Of a DNA stretch of 21,417 bases, positions 18,127 to 21,417 are shown piece by piece. Under the pieces are notes generated by a model, which worked only from the letters and a program-made list of their open reading frames with translations, was not told the DNA's origin and searched no databases. The translations under genes and the position numbers were made by a program. The first letter of the stretch is position 1. Each line of letters opens with the position of its first letter. Origin of the DNA: Clostridia bacterium (GTDB lineage Bacteria; Bacillota; Clostridia; Christensenellales; Aristaeellaceae); assembly GCA_017551645.1 (NCBI GenBank), contig JAFZLE010000074.1, positions 1-21,417 of the forward strand, given 5' to 3'.

Positions 18127-19998
18127 ATGCTGCTTGAAGAGATAGATCTGGCGCTGGAAAAAGGCTGCCTGCTTTCAAAAGAGGCTTTCCATCCCCTGCC
18201 CCGCATAGACGAAAGGGACGTGTGGGACAATCTGGACCCGGAAGTCAAGGCGTACTATTCCGGCCAGGCAGTCGCGCTGGAAGGCAGGCCTATCGCTCCG
18301 CTTACCGCCCGCATGTACGCGGAATTCGATAAAAGCGGCGACAGGGTGACATTCGAAAGGCCTTACTTCGACCGACGCAAGACGCTGTTTTCCCTGCTGA
18401 TGTGCGAATGCCTGGAAAACAAGGGCAGGTATATACCCGATATCGAAGACCTGGTGTGGGCGATCTGCGAGGAGACCACCTGGGTGGTGCCCGCCCACCT
18501 GTACCAGAATTCGCTGGGTGACGGCAAGAGCAAGCCTCTGGCGAGCTCGCGCCTGGCCAAGAGCCACATAGACCTGTTCGCGGCGGAGACCGCCAGCATG
18601 CTGAGCTGGACCGTATACCTGCTGGGCAGCCGCCTTAAAGATGAGATCGTGTCCCGCATAGAGGACGAGATCACTGTTCGAATACTGGATGTGTACGTCG
18701 CCCACCCGGAAATGGGCTGGACGGGCTTCAACGAGGGCCGCAGCCTCAATAACTGGACCAGCTGGATCTATTCCAACCTGCTGGCGGTCACCCTGCTCAA
18801 CGTGGAAGACGGGAGCAAGCGGGAAGCGCTCGTGCGCCTGTTCGCCAAGGGGCTGGACGCGTTTTTGGCTACCTATTCACTGGACGGCGGATGCGACGAG
18901 GGCGCCGGGTATTTTGACAAGGCAGGCGCGTCCGTGCTGGACTTTCTGGAGATACTGGACGTGGCCACCCAGGGCCGCGCTTCCATGTGGGACAATCCCC
19001 TTATCGCCAACATGGCCTCCTACATAATGTACGCCCATATCGACAGGGATTACTACGTCAATTTCGCGGACTGCAACTGCCGTGTGCGCCCGGACGCCAT
19101 GCTGATGCGCCGCGCCGCCCAGAAAATGGGCCTGGACAAGCTGAAAGCGCACGCGGAATACCTGCTGGCCAATTCCTACGCCGCGCTGCCCTACGGCTCC
19201 GGCTACGACAGCGTGTACCGCAGTCTCATCGACTGCGTCAGCTTCATGCGCTCCGGCCTCACGTCCAGGGGCGAGGAAAAGCCGCTGAGCCACTATTTCT
19301 CAGGCACGCAGGTCGCCGTAGCGCGGCAGAGCGCCGACGGCAGCGGGCTGTTCCTGGCGGCGAAAGGCGGCCACAACGCCGAGAGCCATAACCACAACGA
19401 CGTGGGCAACTATATCATATACGTAAACGGCGAGCCCTTCATAGTGGACGCGGGCGTAGGGACCTATCGCAGGGAGACCTTCTCCGCCAGCCGCTACGAG
19501 ATCTGGACCATGCAAAGCCGCTACCACAACACGGCGGTCATAGGCGAAAGGGACCAGCTGCCCGGTGCCTCCTGCCGCGCGGAAGGCGCGACCTTTACCG
19601 ACGACGGGGTCAGAGCCTGCTTCTACCTGGACATTTCCAAGGCTTACGGCGATTTCGCGCCCATAAACAGCTACCTGCGCAGGTTTGACTTTGACCGGGA
19701 AGCGGGCGAGATCACCCTGACCGACGAAGTGGATCTGACTGAGAGCGAGACCGTTTCCCTGCCGGTGCTGTGCGCCTACGAGCCCCGCATCGCGCCCGGC
19801 CAGGTGCAGCTGATGGGCAAAAACGGGCTGCTCAGGATAGTGTTCGACCCCTCGGTGTTCACGGTGTCCTGCGAGGAAGTGCCGCTTGCTGACGCCAGGC
19901 TCAAGACCGCCTGGGAAAGGGAAAGCCTGTACCGCCTGCTGTTCACCGCCCAGTCCTCCGCCCCCAAACAGCAGTTCTGCCTGAAATTCTGCGTCTGA
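18127..19998 (+). CDS. heparinase II/III-like polysaccharide lyase family protein
   Basis: Protein of 623 residues without a signal peptide, so intracellular. An N-terminal helical part (about 70-330) carries NNWTSW (208-213) and CDEGAGYFDKAG with Y262. A C-terminal beta-rich part carries GGHNAESHNHNDVGNY with H421, H423 and D425, followed by EPFIVDAGVGTY and a MQSRYHN block with H467. This Tyr plus HNHNDVG pattern matches the catalytic and metal-site region of heparinase II-type lyases, which cleave uronic-acid-containing polysaccharides by beta-elimination. The start is ATG 18127, after AGGAAGGGTG; the frame extends upstream to 18097 but that start lies inside the preceding gene. It begins one base after the RpiB fusion stop, so the two are co-translated. 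The exact substrate is unknown. Confidence 0.9.
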   Translation: MLLEEIDLALEKGCLLSKEAFHPLPRIDERDVWDNLDPEVKAYYSGQAVALEGRPIAPLTARMYAEFDKSGDRVTFERPYFDRRKTLFSLLMCECLENKGRYIPDIEDLVWAICEETTWVVPAHLYQNSLGDGKSKPLASSRLAKSHIDLFAAETASMLSWTVYLLGSRLKDEIVSRIEDEITVRILDVYVAHPEMGWTGFNEGRSLNNWTSWIYSNLLAVTLLNVEDGSKREALVRLFAKGLDAFLATYSLDGGCDEGAGYFDKAGASVLDFLEILDVATQGRASMWDNPLIANMASYIMYAHIDRDYYVNFADCNCRVRPDAMLMRRAAQKMGLDKLKAHAEYLLANSYAALPYGSGYDSVYRSLIDCVSFMRSGLTSRGEEKPLSHYFSGTQVAVARQSADGSGLFLAAKGGHNAESHNHNDVGNYIIYVNGEPFIVDAGVGTYRRETFSASRYEIWTMQSRYHNTAVIGERDQLPGASCRAEGATFTDDGVRACFYLDISKAYGDFAPINSYLRRFDFDREAGEITLTDEVDLTESETVSLPVLCAYEPRIAPGQVQLMGKNGLLRIVFDPSVFTVSCEEVPLADARLKTAWERESLYRLLFTAQSSAPKQQFCLKFCV

Positions 19999-20010
19999 TC
20001 CTCTTTCTCC

Positions 20011-20054
20011 AAGCACAAAGCCGGGAGCTTGTCACAGCTCCCGGCTTTGTGTTT
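20011..20054. terminator. bidirectional terminator between convergent genes
   Basis: CACAAAGCCGGGAGCT and its exact inverse AGCTCCCGGCTTTGTG, extended by A-T and G-U pairs to 19 bp, enclose the loop TGTCAC. It sits in the 59-bp space between the heparinase-like and the GH140-like genes and can serve both. The downstream T-runs are weak, but the stem is very strong. Confidence 0.85.
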
Positions 20055-20057
20055 GGA

Positions 20058-21341
20058 TCAGGCGTCGGCTTCTCCGATCATTACTGCCCAGTCCTGCGTG
20101 CCGTCCCGGCGGTCCGGGAACGGTATGAGGGTGTCAGCTGTTTTTTCCAGCCTGCCCACATAGCCTTTTGCCCCGCTCACGGGGTCCAGCAGGGTACAGA
20201 CAGGCGCTTTAAAAGGCAGCGCGGCGACGTTCACGCGGATGCTTTCCCCTTCCGGCGAATACGCGATAAAACCTTTTGAGGTCAGCAGCGCGACCTTATG
20301 GAAATGCCTTTCCCCGTTGGCGGCTACGTACCGCGAAGCCTCCTCGCCGGAATCGAAACCGTACTCCAGCATAAGCTCCTTCAGGTGCCTCATCTGCCCG
20401 CTGCCGGGGTCGTTGAGCGCCTCGCCCCAGGTATTCAGAGGCCCGTAGGAGCCCTTGAACCCGGGCTTGTAAAACTGCATTATTGAGTTGTCCCCGTATG
20501 TGTGGCCCGCCGCGCCGCTCAACACGCTCCACCAGGCGTAGCGCCTCACGTCGTGCGCCAGCCAGCGGGGCTGAGTCGGGTCGTGCAGTCCGTGGGGTAT
20601 CAGTTCGTACCCGGGTTCCCCGTCCAGGGTTGGCTTGTCTGGGCAGTTTTTAAGGTCGTTGAGCACGTAGTTATAGTTGTCTTCCCCGTAGAACACGTCG
20701 TTGTCGTCCCACGCGCCCAAAAATTGCTGTGTATAGTCCCTGTGCCCGCTCTGGAACATGTTGAAGTCCAGCCAGGGGCTGTCCTTAAACCACATGGAAG
20801 AATCGCACCTGCCGAAGGGATGGTAGCCGACAATGCGTTCGGGGCACAGGCGCTTGAACTCGTTTCCCATCAATTCAAACACGTCCTTTGCGGCATCTCC
20901 CCGTACGTCTCCCCCCAGCAGCCAGATAACGTTCTCTTCCCCGCCGAAGGTCTCCGCCAGGAAGCGCACGTAAACCGCCGCGTTGTCCCTGTTCAGCTGC
21001 CCGTTCTTAGCGAAACTGCCCCATGAGGGCAGCAGCGCCATGAACATGTTCAAGCTCGCCGCTTCCCGCACTATGCTCAGCACGTGTTCCCAGTAGCCTT
21101 CCCGGGCGGGGCGGGCGAAATCATCGTCCGTGAGCGCCTTTTTGCCATCCAGCGTGGCAAAGCCGCCGTGATGCACCAGCGTAGCCTGTATCACGTTAAA
21201 GCCTTTGCCCGCGCGGTTTTTAAGGTAGGCAGACGCTTCCTCGCGGCTCAGGCGGCTGAACAGCAGCCACGCCGTGTCCCCCAGCCAGAAAAAGGGCTCT
21301 TTGTCCAGATAGAAATAGCGTCCCCGGGTCTCAAGCTTCAT
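20058..21341 (-). CDS. DUF4038/GH140 apiosidase-like glycoside hydrolase
   Basis: Protein of 427 residues, no signal peptide. The N-terminal part opens with the DUF4038 pattern: PFFWLGDTAWLLFSRLSREE (16-35), then KGFNVIQATLVHHGG. A (beta/alpha)8 barrel extends to about 325, with acid candidates D145 in IWLLGGDVRGD and E242 in TLDGEPGYE, placed like the two acids of GH140 enzymes. Residues about 340-427 form a small beta domain (ALLTSKGFIAYSPEGE, VCTLLDPVSGAKG) like the Collagen_bind_2 domain that usually follows DUF4038. Known GH140 members release apiose-containing units from rhamnogalacturonan II, but the family at large is poorly defined, so substrate is left open. ATG 21341 follows AGGAGGT at 7 nt and lies 12 bp after the stop of the preceding gene. 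Confidence 0.85.
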   Translation of the reverse strand: MKLETRGRYFYLDKEPFFWLGDTAWLLFSRLSREEASAYLKNRAGKGFNVIQATLVHHGGFATLDGKKALTDDDFARPAREGYWEHVLSIVREAASLNMFMALLPSWGSFAKNGQLNRDNAAVYVRFLAETFGGEENVIWLLGGDVRGDAAKDVFELMGNEFKRLCPERIVGYHPFGRCDSSMWFKDSPWLDFNMFQSGHRDYTQQFLGAWDDNDVFYGEDNYNYVLNDLKNCPDKPTLDGEPGYELIPHGLHDPTQPRWLAHDVRRYAWWSVLSGAAGHTYGDNSIMQFYKPGFKGSYGPLNTWGEALNDPGSGQMRHLKELMLEYGFDSGEEASRYVAANGERHFHKVALLTSKGFIAYSPEGESIRVNVAALPFKAPVCTLLDPVSGAKGYVGRLEKTADTLIPFPDRRDGTQDWAVMIGEADA

Positions 21342-21353
21342 GGCGTTGACCTC

Positions 21354-21417
21354 CTATATCACTTCCAGATAGTACCTGTCCGGCAGGGCAGGAAAAGGCT
21401 GCGTGGGCAGTGTCTGA
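21354..21417 (-). CDS. C-terminal end of an unidentified protein (runs off the window)
   Basis: A frame open to the window edge ends at TAG (21354-21356) after 20 codons, closing with PALPDRYYLEVI. The stop sits just before the AGGAGGT site of the GH140-like gene, with a 12-bp gap, the spacing expected of operon neighbours. Twenty residues are too few to assign a family; a carbohydrate-related enzyme would fit the context, but this is a guess. Confidence 0.5.
   Translation of the reverse strand, partial: QTLPTQPFPALPDRYYLEVI

Overview
The window looks like a chromosomal segment of an uncultured anaerobic Firmicute, probably Clostridia. The evidence is the murB-whiA pair, the infC-rpmI-rplT operon behind an attenuator-type leader, Gram-positive-type RpoB and RpoC, strong Shine-Dalgarno sites, near-consensus sigma-A promoters with 17-bp spacers, and a tRNA with encoded CCA. 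Most genes are GC-rich (one 60-base line in the heparinase gene is 60% G+C). A small gene behind the tRNA is near 40% and stands out. The assignment rests on gene content and recognised families only; no search was run.

Layout. (1) From 6923 down to 1, all on the minus strand and tightly packed: a fused sugar isomerase/epimerase-oxidoreductase, a second TIM-barrel epimerase, an MBOAT O-acyltransferase, its DHHW/AlgX-like partner, murB, and the N-terminal part of whiA. Gaps are 34, 51, 9, 0 and 1 bp. A strong promoter at 6959-6987 overlaps a small palindrome. (2) Divergent from it on the plus strand: promoter, structured leader, infC (apparent AUC start), rpmI, rplT, a terminator, tRNA-Ser(CGA), a terminator, then a low-GC small gene with its own promoter. 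(3) On the minus strand, 16639 to 9083: rpoB and rpoC with their own promoter, a leader of about 155 nt holding a long hairpin, and a bidirectional terminator. RpoB carries an unusual 74-residue acidic tail. (4) Divergent from rpoB on the plus strand: an RpiB-family isomerase fused to a C39-like (papain-fold) domain, then a heparinase II/III-like gene 1 bp downstream. (5) Converging on these across a 19-bp-stem terminator, on the minus strand: a GH140/DUF4038-like glycosidase, preceded by the last codons of another gene at the window edge.

How the genes fit together. Housekeeping transcription, translation and wall-precursor genes are interleaved with carbohydrate genes. The heparinase-like enzyme plus RpiB-family protein suggests intracellular processing of unsaturated uronic-acid oligosaccharides; the GH140-like enzyme would act on other plant or host glycans. 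The epimerase-oxidoreductase fusion and the neighbouring epimerase suggest oxidation-isomerisation chemistry on a sugar or glycoside. The MBOAT/DHHW pair would O-acylate a cell-surface polymer and sits directly upstream of murB.

Most unusual points: the RpiB-C39-like fusion, the epimerase-dehydrogenase fusion, the acidic RpoB tail, the AUC start of infC behind a predicted attenuator, and the hairpin in the rpoB leader. No mobile element, CRISPR array or replication origin was seen.
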